A DNA stretch of 64,000 bases from CAWEWH01 sp963812775. GTDB taxonomy: Bacteria; Pseudomonadota; Alphaproteobacteria; Rhizobiales; Beijerinckiaceae. A model generated the notes under the pieces. That model ran no database searches. It worked only from the letters and a program-made list of their open reading frames with translations, and was not told where the DNA came from. The position numbers and the translations under genes were made by a program. Location: the NCBI GenBank assembly GCA_963812775.1, contig CAWEWH010000003.1:186001-250000 (forward strand), written 5' to 3'. Shown in pieces: positions 56,637 through 64,000 of this stretch; within the stretch, counting starts at the first letter, position 1; every line of letters begins with the position of its first letter.

Positions 56637-57425
56637 ATGACCTTCGAAACGATGCGCATGGACGTGGCCGGCGGCATTGCCACCATCACGCTCAACCGGC
56701 CGGATGCCTTCAACGCGCTGAACATGCAGATGGGCAAGGAGCTGATGCAGGCGGCGATCCGCTGCGACGAGGACCGGTCGATCCGTTGCGTCGTCCTCAC
56801 CGGCACAGGCAACGCCTTTTGCGCCGGCGGCGACATGCGCTCCTTCGCCGAGGACCCGGCCAGCACGCCGGCCCTGATGAAGGAGCTGACCGTCTACCTG
56901 CACGCCGCCGTGTCGCGCTTCTCGCGCATGAACGCGCCCGTCATCGGCGCCATCAACGGTGTGGCGGCCGGCGGCGGCCTGTCGCTCGCCGCCTGCGTCG
57001 ACCTCGCCATCGCGGCCGAGGGGGCGCGCTTCGTGTCCGCCTATACGGCGGCCGGGCTGACGCCGGATGGCTCATCGACCTATTTCATGCCGCGGCTCGT
57101 GGGCCTGCGCCGCTATCTCGAGTTCGCCATGACCAACCGCACGCTCACCGCCGCCGAGGCCCTCGACTGGGGCATCGTCAACAAGGTGGTGCCGGCCGAC
57201 AAGCTCATGGCCGAGACCATGGCGCTCGCGCGCCGGCTGGCCGACGGCCCGACACGCGCCTTCGGGGCCGTCAAGCAGCTCGCCAATAGCAGCTTCGGCG
57301 AGACGCTGGAGACGCAGATGGAGCTGGAGGCGCGCTGCATCGCTGAGGCGGCGCGCGGCCGCGACGGCCAGGAGGGCATCGCCGCCTTCGTGGGCAAGCG
57401 CAAGCCATCCTTCACCGGCCAATAG
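56637..57425 (+). CDS. Enoyl-CoA hydratase/isomerase family protein
   Basis: 262-aa crotonase. GNAFCAGGDMRSF and NGVAAGGGLSLAACVDLAIA give the oxyanion hole; downstream AYTAAGLTPDGSSTYFMPRL lacks the first classical Glu, as in PaaG/PaaB-type isomerases. ATG at 56637 with AGG close upstream. It follows iclR by 171 bp on the same strand and converges with the acyl-CoA dehydrogenase gene, so it may be part of the same catabolic set. Confidence 0.87.
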   Translation: MTFETMRMDVAGGIATITLNRPDAFNALNMQMGKELMQAAIRCDEDRSIRCVVLTGTGNAFCAGGDMRSFAEDPASTPALMKELTVYLHAAVSRFSRMNAPVIGAINGVAAGGGLSLAACVDLAIAAEGARFVSAYTAAGLTPDGSSTYFMPRLVGLRRYLEFAMTNRTLTAAEALDWGIVNKVVPADKLMAETMALARRLADGPTRAFGAVKQLANSSFGETLETQMELEARCIAEAARGRDGQEGIAAFVGKRKPSFTGQ

Positions 57426-57457
57426 CGCGCAACACATTGTCGTGCGGAATCGCGACA

Positions 57458-59233
57458 CTAGGCCAGCATCGCCGCTGCACGCGCCAGCGGCACCGGCGCG
57501 TCATCCAGCAACAGCGTGATCGCCTCGTCCTCCCAAGCCGCGCCGTCGGCCTCGAGCGGGTCCTTGGGCGCCAGGCGATGCTCCAGCACGAAACGGGCGA
57601 TGAGCGCGCGACGTGCGCCTGCGCCGTCTCGCGTGCCCTCCCAGGCCAGCAGCACGGCGCTTGCCGCGTGGTAGAGCGCCGAGGAGGCGCGCCGGGCTTG
57701 CGGCTCGGCGGCCGGCTCCCCGGCCACACGCTCGGCGAATGCCACCGCCCTTGTCAGCGCCGTTTCGAGCCGCGTGATGAAGGCCGCAGGCAGTCCGACG
57801 ATCGCCTTGCACCGGCCGCGCAGCAGCCTCTCAAGAGCCTTGTGCGCGCGCGTCTTGCCGACCGCGCGCCCGATCACGTCCAGCGCATTGATGCTGCTCG
57901 TGCCCTCCCACAAGACGCCGATCTGGGCGTCGCGCACCAGCCGCGCATTGACCCATTCCTCGATGTAGCCGTTGCCGCCGCGCATCTCCATCGACCCGGT
58001 GGCCACGGCCAGGTTGTCGCGACAGGCGCGGAACTTCACCAGCGGCGTCAGGATGCGCAGCACCTGTGCCGCCTCAGCCGAGCCTTGATCCGCCTCACCC
58101 ATGACGGCGGCCGCCGCCATCGTCATCGACAAAGCCTGCTCGCTCGGCACGATCAGCTTCATCAGCTGCCGGCGCGCAAGCGGATGCTCGATGACGGGCT
58201 TGGCGAAGACCTGGCGGTGGCGTGCAACGGTCAGCGCCTCGTTGACGCAGCGCCGCATCATGGCGGCTGCCCGCACACCATGCGACAGGCGCGACAGGTT
58301 GACCTGGTCCATCATCTGCTTGAGACCGCGGTCGAGCCGGCCGACCGGATAGGCCATGGCGCCGTCGAGGCGGATCTCGCCTGACGCCATCGAGCGGGTG
58401 CCGAGCTTGTCCTTGAGGCGCACGATGCGATAGCTGTTGCGGCTGCCGTCCTTGAGGCGCCGCGGCAGAGCGAAGAGGCCGAGGCCCGCGGTGCCGGCCG
58501 GCGCCCCTTCCGGACGGGCAAGGATGAGCGCCACGTCGGCGTCGGCGTGCGAGCAGAACCATTTCTCGCCGTAGAGCCGCCAGACGCCATCCGCCTCGCG
58601 CGCCGTTGTCTCCACCTGGCCGATGTCCGAGCCGCCGGCCTTCTCGGTCATGAACTGGGTGCCCTTCCACAGCGTGGCGAGGTCGCCCGAGAGCATGCGC
58701 GGCAGCAGATACTCCTTGAGTTCGGGGCTGGCATATCTGCGGATGAGATGGATCGACGTGTCGGTGACGCTGATCGGGCACATGATCCCGAACTCGCCCT
58801 GCACGAACAGATATTGAAAGGCATACTTGGCGACGGGAGGCATTGGCGCGTCGAGGCCGAGCACCCCGGCGCGATGGCTCATCGCGTGGAACTGGAAGTC
58901 GCCGAAGGCGATCTGCTCCATTTCACGATAGGCGGGGTGGTATTCGATCCAATCCTCGTCGCGGCCAAGGCGATCGCGGGGATGCAGCACCGGACCGTTC
59001 TTGTCGGCCAAGCGGGCAAGCTCGTCGAGGCGGCCGCCGGCAAGAACGCCGAGACGCTGGAAGTGCGGCGTCAGCTGCGTGTGCATGTCGCTCGGCAAGT
59101 AGAGCGCCAGCAGATCCCGCAAGCCCCGGTCGACGGCGTAGAAGTCGAAACCGGAGCAGTCCGGCGCGACGGGGGAAGGCGCGGAGCTGGGTGCCGGTGC
59201 CGCACGCTCGGCGGGCTTGGCGTGCACGTTCAT
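57458..59233 (-). CDS. Acyl-CoA dehydrogenase family protein (AidB-like)
   Basis: 591-aa flavoprotein, longer than standard acyl-CoA dehydrogenases. FAD/substrate blocks CPISVTDTSIHLIRRYASPE, GTQFMTEKAGGSDIGQVETT and, in the C-terminal part, MEMRGGNGYIEEWVNARLVR followed by VLWEGTSSINALDVIGR. The layout fits the AidB / adaptive acyl-CoA dehydrogenase group, with a C-terminal helical extension. ATG at 59233, GAGGA 8 nt upstream. Substrate unknown. Confidence 0.88.
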   Translation of the reverse strand: MNVHAKPAERAAPAPSSAPSPVAPDCSGFDFYAVDRGLRDLLALYLPSDMHTQLTPHFQRLGVLAGGRLDELARLADKNGPVLHPRDRLGRDEDWIEYHPAYREMEQIAFGDFQFHAMSHRAGVLGLDAPMPPVAKYAFQYLFVQGEFGIMCPISVTDTSIHLIRRYASPELKEYLLPRMLSGDLATLWKGTQFMTEKAGGSDIGQVETTAREADGVWRLYGEKWFCSHADADVALILARPEGAPAGTAGLGLFALPRRLKDGSRNSYRIVRLKDKLGTRSMASGEIRLDGAMAYPVGRLDRGLKQMMDQVNLSRLSHGVRAAAMMRRCVNEALTVARHRQVFAKPVIEHPLARRQLMKLIVPSEQALSMTMAAAAVMGEADQGSAEAAQVLRILTPLVKFRACRDNLAVATGSMEMRGGNGYIEEWVNARLVRDAQIGVLWEGTSSINALDVIGRAVGKTRAHKALERLLRGRCKAIVGLPAAFITRLETALTRAVAFAERVAGEPAAEPQARRASSALYHAASAVLLAWEGTRDGAGARRALIARFVLEHRLAPKDPLEADGAAWEDEAITLLLDDAPVPLARAAAMLA

Positions 59234-59291
59234 GGGTGCGTCCTCGGAGCCTGGCTATCTGGCCAGCATATCGAACAAAGCCCGGCGCGCG

Positions 59292-59861
59292 CTATCCCGC
59301 ATAGCCGCCCTCGTCGAGAAATCGCTGCTCCTCCGGCGTCATGGCACGGCCGAGGATCGGGTTGCGGTGCGGGAAGCGGCCGAAGCGCCGCACGATGTCA
59401 CGGTGGCCCTCGGCGTGCTTGAGATTTGTTTCACCCAGAGGCTGGCAGAGCGTCACCGCCCGCTCCTGCTCGGCAATATCCTCGGAATGGCCGAACGGCA
59501 GGCAGAAGAAGAGCTGCAGGTCGGTCTCGACGTTGCGGTGATGGCCGGCCGCGATGGCGGCGTCAGCCACCTCCCGGGCGAGGGCGTCGGTGGCGTACAT
59601 GCGCGGCGTGCCGCGAAAGGCGTTGCGTGGGAACTGGTCGAGCAGGATGAGGAGCGCGAGCGCGCCGGTCGCCGTCGCCTGCCAGCTTGCAAGCTCGCCA
59701 CGCGCCCCCGCTTCGTACAGGGCGAGGAACTGCTCGCGGAAGCGGCGGTCGAAGGCTTCGTCCTTGGTGAACCAGCGATCGGGGCCGGCCTCGCGCCAGA
59801 AGGCGACGACCTCTTCGGCGTGAGCCATTGCGGTGCCGGACGACGGCGGAGCGAGCGACAT
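59292..59861 (-). CDS. DUF924 family protein
   Basis: 189-aa helical cytoplasmic protein of unknown function. Hallmarks: VVAFWREAGPDRWFTKDEAF near the start, LLILLDQFPRNAFRGTPRMY in the middle and FGRFPHRNPILGRAMTPEE near the end. The ATG at 59861 has GGAGG six nt upstream; a second ATG at 59828 is where many relatives begin. Stands 58 nt upstream of the acyl-CoA dehydrogenase gene. Confidence 0.86.
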   Translation of the reverse strand: MSLAPPSSGTAMAHAEEVVAFWREAGPDRWFTKDEAFDRRFREQFLALYEAGARGELASWQATATGALALLILLDQFPRNAFRGTPRMYATDALAREVADAAIAAGHHRNVETDLQLFFCLPFGHSEDIAEQERAVTLCQPLGETNLKHAEGHRDIVRRFGRFPHRNPILGRAMTPEEQRFLDEGGYAG

Positions 59862-59947
59862 CGGCGGCCTCCAAGATTCAGAGTGGGCCTGTCCGCCGCC
59901 ACGATGGCCGGTGGCACGCCATGAATCAACCGGCGCGCGTGCGGCAA

Positions 59948-60181
59948 TCACCAGTTGGGCGGAAAGGGCGGCCTGTTGCGGCGGGGTTCCACGTTGTGGC
60001 GCGCGTCCAATGCCTCGGCTCCGGCTGAACGGTTCCAGGAGGGCGCGGCCGCGTTGCGCTGTCTGTAGACCATTGGAGCGACCATCGCGCCGGCGAAGTG
60101 ATACAGCACAAGCGTGCCGGCCATCGGCAACAGGAACAGCGCAAGAAGGACGAGGGCGACGATCTTCAGCGCGCGATCCAT
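59948..60181 (-). CDS. Small membrane protein (77 aa)
   Basis: ATG at 60181, GGGAAG upstream. Residues 5-30 (LKIVALVLLALFLLPMAGTL) form one membrane segment or an uncleaved signal; the rest is polar, Arg/Pro/Asn-rich and probably periplasmic. Not recognised. It follows the lipoprotein gene by 38 nt, so the two may be one transcript. Confidence 0.55.
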   Translation of the reverse strand: MDRALKIVALVLLALFLLPMAGTLVLYHFAGAMVAPMVYRQRNAAAPSWNRSAGAEALDARHNVEPRRNRPPFPPNW

Positions 60182-60219
60182 GCTTGCGACTTCCCGCTTG
60201 GCGCCGAGGATATTGCCGC

Positions 60220-61242
60220 CTATGGGCGATTGAGCGCCGCGAGATCGCCGCCCACCAGGCGCGCAGCTTGCGCGCGCACCAGCTGCTCGTTCCTGGCGCG
60301 GTAGTCGTCGAGGAAGCCGAGCATGACATGGTCGGGTTGCGTCATCTTCAGCACGGCCCCGCCGAGCGGCCGATAGGGGACGCGCTTGTCGAGGGACGCC
60401 GGCGGCGGACCGACCAGGAAATTGCTGGCACCGTCGGCGCCGATCGCCACCTGCTCGCTGTCGATGGTGAAACTCGCCACGAACCACCTGTCGAAGTTGG
60501 AGTGCGAGACGTGGCGCTTGTCCAGGATGTCCTTGGCGGCCGGGTCGGCCTTGGCTTGCTCGGCAATGCCCCAGCGCGAATTCGGGCGGCGGAACGGGAT
60601 GGCGTTGCACTTCTCCGCCTGGGCGGCGGCGATGAGGCTCACCGGCACGCCGGCCGGCAGGTTGGCGATTGCCGCGTCGCGTCCGGCAATCATGGCCACC
60701 CGCGAGATCTTCACGCCTTCGGCGCTGTGGATGTTCCACACCACCTTGGGGGGACCGCCAAGCACGAGGTAGAGCGGCGCCGAGGTGTCCGTGACCACGA
60801 CCTCGGCAAGACGCATCCCGTCGACGAGGTTCTCCGGCTCGATGCCCGGATCGACGCCTCGCCGCTTCCACTCCGCGACGAATGCCTCGGCGCGCCGTGC
60901 GATGTCGGGGCGCGCGAAGGTGAAGACCGGGGCGCGCGCCTCGATCTCTTTCGCGGTGACGAGAACGACCTTGTCCTGCGGGCCGGGCGGCTCGAACTTG
61001 CAACCGTAGATGGCCTCGACGAACTCGACCTTGGCTGGCTTCTCGACCGCCCTTGCTTCGGGCGAGACGAGATTGTGAAACCAATATCTCATGTCCTTCG
61101 GGCCGGCCGCGACCGTCGTCGGCAAGGCCTCGCCGAAGCGATCCATTTTAGTCGATTTTGATGGATCGCCCGTCGGAAGGTCGTCGCCGCAAGCCGTGAG
61201 CGCAAGGGCGAGGGTTGCAGCGAGCAGGTATTGGCCCTTCAT
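60220..61242 (-). CDS. Predicted lipoprotein (340 aa), unknown function
   Basis: Signal peptide with lipobox LTAC near residue 18 (MKGQYLLAATLALALTACGD), so a membrane-anchored periplasmic lipoprotein. The mature part begins with an Asp/Lys-rich linker and has a Cys in AIYGCKFEPPGP and another in AEKCNAIPFRRP that could pair. No known domain recognised. ATG at 61242 with GGGGTG upstream; an ATG four codons earlier (61254) is possible. Confidence 0.7.
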   Translation of the reverse strand: MKGQYLLAATLALALTACGDDLPTGDPSKSTKMDRFGEALPTTVAAGPKDMRYWFHNLVSPEARAVEKPAKVEFVEAIYGCKFEPPGPQDKVVLVTAKEIEARAPVFTFARPDIARRAEAFVAEWKRRGVDPGIEPENLVDGMRLAEVVVTDTSAPLYLVLGGPPKVVWNIHSAEGVKISRVAMIAGRDAAIANLPAGVPVSLIAAAQAEKCNAIPFRRPNSRWGIAEQAKADPAAKDILDKRHVSHSNFDRWFVASFTIDSEQVAIGADGASNFLVGPPPASLDKRVPYRPLGGAVLKMTQPDHVMLGFLDDYRARNEQLVRAQAARLVGGDLAALNRP

Positions 61243-61331
61243 GGCGCACCCCATACACGTGCGCTGGACCTACCATTTCGCGGTGAAGAAGACGCTAAGC
61301 CCTTCCCCCGAATTCGCGCCCTCGCCTTCAG

Positions 61332-62204
61332 CTATGGCTGCTCGTCCTGCCACCAGGGATACTGGCTCGGCATGTCGCGGGAAACCTTGCCGGGGAAGGA
61401 CGGCGGACGCTTGTCGAGGAAGGATTGCACGCCCTCGCGCACGTCGGGGGTGGCGCCGCGCTCGATCGACATCGGCGCGTCGATGGCAAGCAACTCGAAC
61501 GGATGGGGCGCGCCTGCGAAGCGCCACAGCATCTGCCGGGTGAGCGCAACCGAGACGGCCAACGTCTCGGCCGTCAGCTCGTGCGCGATCGCCTCGGCGC
61601 GATCCAGGAGTTCGGCCGGCTCGGTGACCTCGCTGACGAGGCCGCTGTCGCGCGCCTCGTCCGCGTCGAAGACGCGTCCTGACATGCACCAGCGCAGCGC
61701 CTGCGGCAGGCCGACGAGCTTCGGCAGGAACCAGGCGCTGCCGGCCTCGGGCACGAGACCGCGCCGGGCGAAGATGAAGCCGATCTTGGCGCCCTTGGCG
61801 GCGATGCGCACGTCCATCGGCAAGGTCATGGTGATGCCGACGCCGACCGCCGGCCCGTTGATCGCCGCGATCGACGGCTTGCGGCAGTTGAAGATGGCCT
61901 TGACGAAGCCGCTGCCGGTCCTGTCGCCATTATTGGCGGTCCGGTTGCCGAAGACGCCTGCGCCGTGCTGGCCCGAGGTGTCGAAGCTCTTGGCGCCGCC
62001 CGAGACGTCGGCGCCGGCGCAGAAGGCGCGACCCGCCCCGGTCACGATGACGGCGCGCACCCCGTCGTCGGCATCGGCGCGCCGGAAGGCGTCAGCGATT
62101 TCGGTGCCCATGGCGCCTGTATAGGCGTTGAGCTTGTCGGGCCTGTTGAGGGTGACGAGCATGACGGACCGGTCGATCTCGCAGGTGATGGTCTGGTAGG
62201 TCAT
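61332..62204 (-). CDS. Enoyl-CoA hydratase/isomerase family protein
   Basis: 290 aa. GRAFCAGADVSGG and NGPAVGVGITMTLPMDVRIA form the oxyanion hole. FARRGLVPEAGSAWFLPKLV carries the Glu used in hydratases, so a true hydratase is plausible. An insert of about 25 residues (FDTSGQHGAGVFGNRTANNG) sits after the first motif, as in a subgroup of long crotonases. ATG at 62204. Fourth crotonase in the window and divergent from the HIT gene. Confidence 0.88.
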   Translation of the reverse strand: MTYQTITCEIDRSVMLVTLNRPDKLNAYTGAMGTEIADAFRRADADDGVRAVIVTGAGRAFCAGADVSGGAKSFDTSGQHGAGVFGNRTANNGDRTGSGFVKAIFNCRKPSIAAINGPAVGVGITMTLPMDVRIAAKGAKIGFIFARRGLVPEAGSAWFLPKLVGLPQALRWCMSGRVFDADEARDSGLVSEVTEPAELLDRAEAIAHELTAETLAVSVALTRQMLWRFAGAPHPFELLAIDAPMSIERGATPDVREGVQSFLDKRPPSFPGKVSRDMPSQYPWWQDEQP

Positions 62205-62381
62205 GGCCTTGCCCTCGCTTCCCGTGTCGCTTGCTGTGTCGCTCGCCGCCGCGGCGCGACGCCGCCCGTGAGTCTAGGAAGCCGGGAGCGCCGCCGCAAC
62301 GGCGGCCGAGGTCGATGTGGCTGCCTCGACGCCGCACCGCTCTTCGTATAGCCGGGACTGCGACGAAGCGGAGGCGGGCCA

Positions 62382-62798
62382 ATGAGCAGGACGATCTTCG
62401 AGAGGATCATAGCGGGCGAAATCCCGTGCGCGAAGGTCTACGAGGACGATCGCGTCTTCGCCTTCATGGATGCCGGCCAGGTCAATCCCGGCCACGTGCT
62501 GGTGGCCACCAAGAAGCCGGTCGAGACCATCCTCGACATGGACGAGGAGGATGCCGCGGCCCTGTTCCGGGCGGCCCATCGCATCGCCCGCGCCGTCGAA
62601 AGCGTCTATCGGCCGGAAGGCTTCACCATCCTGCAGGCCAACCGGCCGGCGGGGCTGCAGACGGTGCCCCACGCGCACCTGCATATCCTGCCGCGCCACA
62701 AGGACGACGGCGTCGCCCTCACATGGCCGCGCAAGAACCCGCCGCTCGAGGAGCTGACCAAGCTTGCGCAACCAATCGTCCAAGCGCTCGGCAAGTAG
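62382..62798 (+). CDS. HIT family protein (HinT-like nucleotide hydrolase)
   Basis: 138 aa. Histidine triad His97-Ala-His99-Leu-His101 in VPHAHLHILPR; MSRTIFERIIAGEIPCAKVY is the conserved start. HinT-type enzymes hydrolyse nucleoside phosphoramidates or adenylated lysine and are widespread. ATG at 62382 preceded by GGCGGGCC. Single gene, converging on the acyl-CoA dehydrogenase gene at the right edge. Confidence 0.92.
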   Translation: MSRTIFERIIAGEIPCAKVYEDDRVFAFMDAGQVNPGHVLVATKKPVETILDMDEEDAAALFRAAHRIARAVESVYRPEGFTILQANRPAGLQTVPHAHLHILPRHKDDGVALTWPRKNPPLEELTKLAQPIVQALGK

Positions 62799-62859
62799 GG
62801 GGCCGGCCGCCACCTGCCGCCGCGACGTTGCGCGGCGCAGGTGGATGCAGCTGAATCGG

Positions 62860-64000
62860 CTAACGGCCTTGCAGAAGGCTTCGGGCAATTATCAGCCGCT
62901 GGATCTCACTGGTCCCATCGAAGATTCGAAAGGCGCGACAGTGCCGGAAAAGGCGCTCGACAGTCGTTCCGCGAACGACGCCGAGCCCGCCGAAGATCTG
63001 CACGGCCTGGTCTATGACGTCAAAGGCGCTTTCCGTCGAGAAGAGCTTGGCAATCGCCGCCTCGCGCGAAATGCTTCGCTCGCTCGAAGCGTATTGCCAA
63101 GCGGCCCGATAGACCAGAAGGCTCGCTGCATCGATGCCGACGGCCATGTCTGCCAGTTTTGCCTGGATAAGCTGATGTTCCGAGATCGGCTTCTTGAAGG
63201 CGACGCGAGCCACGCTTCGTTCGATCGCTTCCGACATCGCACGCTTGGCGAACCCTAGCGTGGCTGCGCCCACAGTGGGGCGGAACAGCTCAAGGACGGC
63301 GGTCGCGATCCTGGAGCCCTGTCCCGGCTCTCCAATTAGCCTGCGGGAAGGAACACGGCAGTCCCGAAGGGTCCACGTGCCAACCGTGTGTGGCGGCAGC
63401 ACGGAAAGGCGCTCCTCCAGCGCGATGCCGTCGGCATTCCCATCAACCGCAAAGGCCGCGATGTTTCCGGGGCCTTGGTGGTCCTCGATCCGAGCGAAGA
63501 CAATGTAGAGATCCGCCAATCCACAATTTGACGTCCACGTCTTGCGCCCATTCAGGACGTACTGATCGCCTTCGCGACGCGCTGTCGTTGTGATTGCGCC
63601 GATGTCTGAGCCCGCGTCAGGCTCGGACAGCGCAAAGGCGGGCAGGAGCCGGCCCGAAAGATACCGGGGCAACAGTTCCTCCTGCAGGGACTGTGACGCG
63701 TAAAGAGCAACCGGAAGGATCCCAAGCCACGGTTCAGACAGCGCAACATCCGCCATTGCCGATGAGAATGCGCTGATCTCTCGTATCAAGCATACGCTGC
63801 GGAGGTCGATCTTGCCGCGTGGACCGGGCGTCTGAGCGGCCAGCGTGTTTTTGAGCCAACCCGCGCCCGCCAACCGCTCGAAAATCTGGCGGGCAGCCTT
63901 TCCATCCCCTCCCTCGTCCCGCTCGAACCCGCCGAGTTCTAACTTGGTCCAGCGATGGAAATCTCTCGCAAGCCCCAGATGGGCGGGATCAAAGAAGGGC
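62860..64000 (-). CDS. Acyl-CoA dehydrogenase family protein (5' end outside the window)
   Basis: At least 379 residues are visible; the frame runs open past position 64000, so the start is missing. Blocks: FALSEPDAGSDIGAITTTAR (FAD/substrate), TWTSNCGLADLYIVFARIE, and the C-terminal GGLGVVRGTTVERLFRHCRA then FDGTSEIQRLIIARSL. The classical catalytic Glu before GTSEIQ is Asp here, so the base may differ or lie elsewhere. Codon use is less GC-biased than in neighbours, which could mean later acquisition. Substrate unknown. Confidence 0.88.
   Translation of the reverse strand, partial: PFFDPAHLGLARDFHRWTKLELGGFERDEGGDGKAARQIFERLAGAGWLKNTLAAQTPGPRGKIDLRSVCLIREISAFSSAMADVALSEPWLGILPVALYASQSLQEELLPRYLSGRLLPAFALSEPDAGSDIGAITTTARREGDQYVLNGRKTWTSNCGLADLYIVFARIEDHQGPGNIAAFAVDGNADGIALEERLSVLPPHTVGTWTLRDCRVPSRRLIGEPGQGSRIATAVLELFRPTVGAATLGFAKRAMSEAIERSVARVAFKKPISEHQLIQAKLADMAVGIDAASLLVYRAAWQYASSERSISREAAIAKLFSTESAFDVIDQAVQIFGGLGVVRGTTVERLFRHCRAFRIFDGTSEIQRLIIARSLLQGR

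Overview
The window comes from a GC-rich alphaproteobacterium, most likely of the order Hyphomicrobiales (Rhizobiales). The pointers are GC-ending codon use, a form I cox (CO dehydrogenase) operon, Ku/LigD end joining, several crotonase and acyl-CoA dehydrogenase genes, TRAP carriers, and short helical or one-membrane-segment proteins of rhizobial type. No rRNA, tRNA, CRISPR array, transposase or prophage gene was found.

Layout. 0.1-2.3 kb: a small membrane protein and an S9 peptidase. 2.4-11.4 kb (minus strand): coxC-coxM-coxS-coxL-coxD-coxE-coxF/I, then an enoyl-CoA hydratase. CoxL has the form I active-site signature, so this is a true CO dehydrogenase. 11.6-19.3 kb: TrmO, an FAD oxidoreductase, and a less GC-rich stretch of small genes (a secreted Ser-Tyr-Gly-Tyr repeat protein, a Pro/Glu-rich protein, a stand-alone ClpX-type zinc finger, a double EthD protein). 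19.4-28.2 kb (minus): a peptide-type ABC importer, dppBC, three tandem binding proteins, dppDF. 28.5-38.0 kb: mixed metabolic genes. 38.2-42.7 kb (plus): Ku, a BRCT/HTH/TPR protein and LigD. 42.8-55.6 kb (minus): one long probable operon, with a divergent IclR regulator at 55.7 kb. 56.6-64 kb: crotonases, acyl-CoA dehydrogenases, DUF924, a lipoprotein and a HIT protein.

The most notable system is the 42.8-56.5 kb cluster. The gene at 48198-49934 is split by one in-frame TGA lying exactly in a Cys-(TGA)-Gly-Ser-Cys motif. A hairpin of bacterial SECIS type follows the TGA at the expected distance. I read it as a selenoprotein of the UGSC family. Downstream, overlapping by 4 nt, is a paralogue of its C-terminal part, then a thioredoxin-reductase-like flavoprotein, then a complete TRAP transporter. 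Upstream are a second complete TRAP transporter, a MaoC/FAS1-like dehydratase and an acyl-CoA ligase. Two inverted repeats next to the IclR start are candidate operators. The set suggests import of an organic acid, CoA activation and a selenium-dependent redox step. The substrate is unknown.

Sequence quality. Several genes have broken frames although their protein sequence is otherwise well conserved. Length arithmetic fits single-base insertions almost everywhere: about 21 in ku/BRCT-TPR/ligD (38.37-41.69 kb), three in the third binding protein, one each in dppC, dctP1 and the selenoprotein partner gene, and one ambiguous event in the second binding protein. This looks like sequence error rather than gene decay. 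Such genes are given at full extent and marked. The TGA in the selenoprotein is in frame and is not this kind of error.
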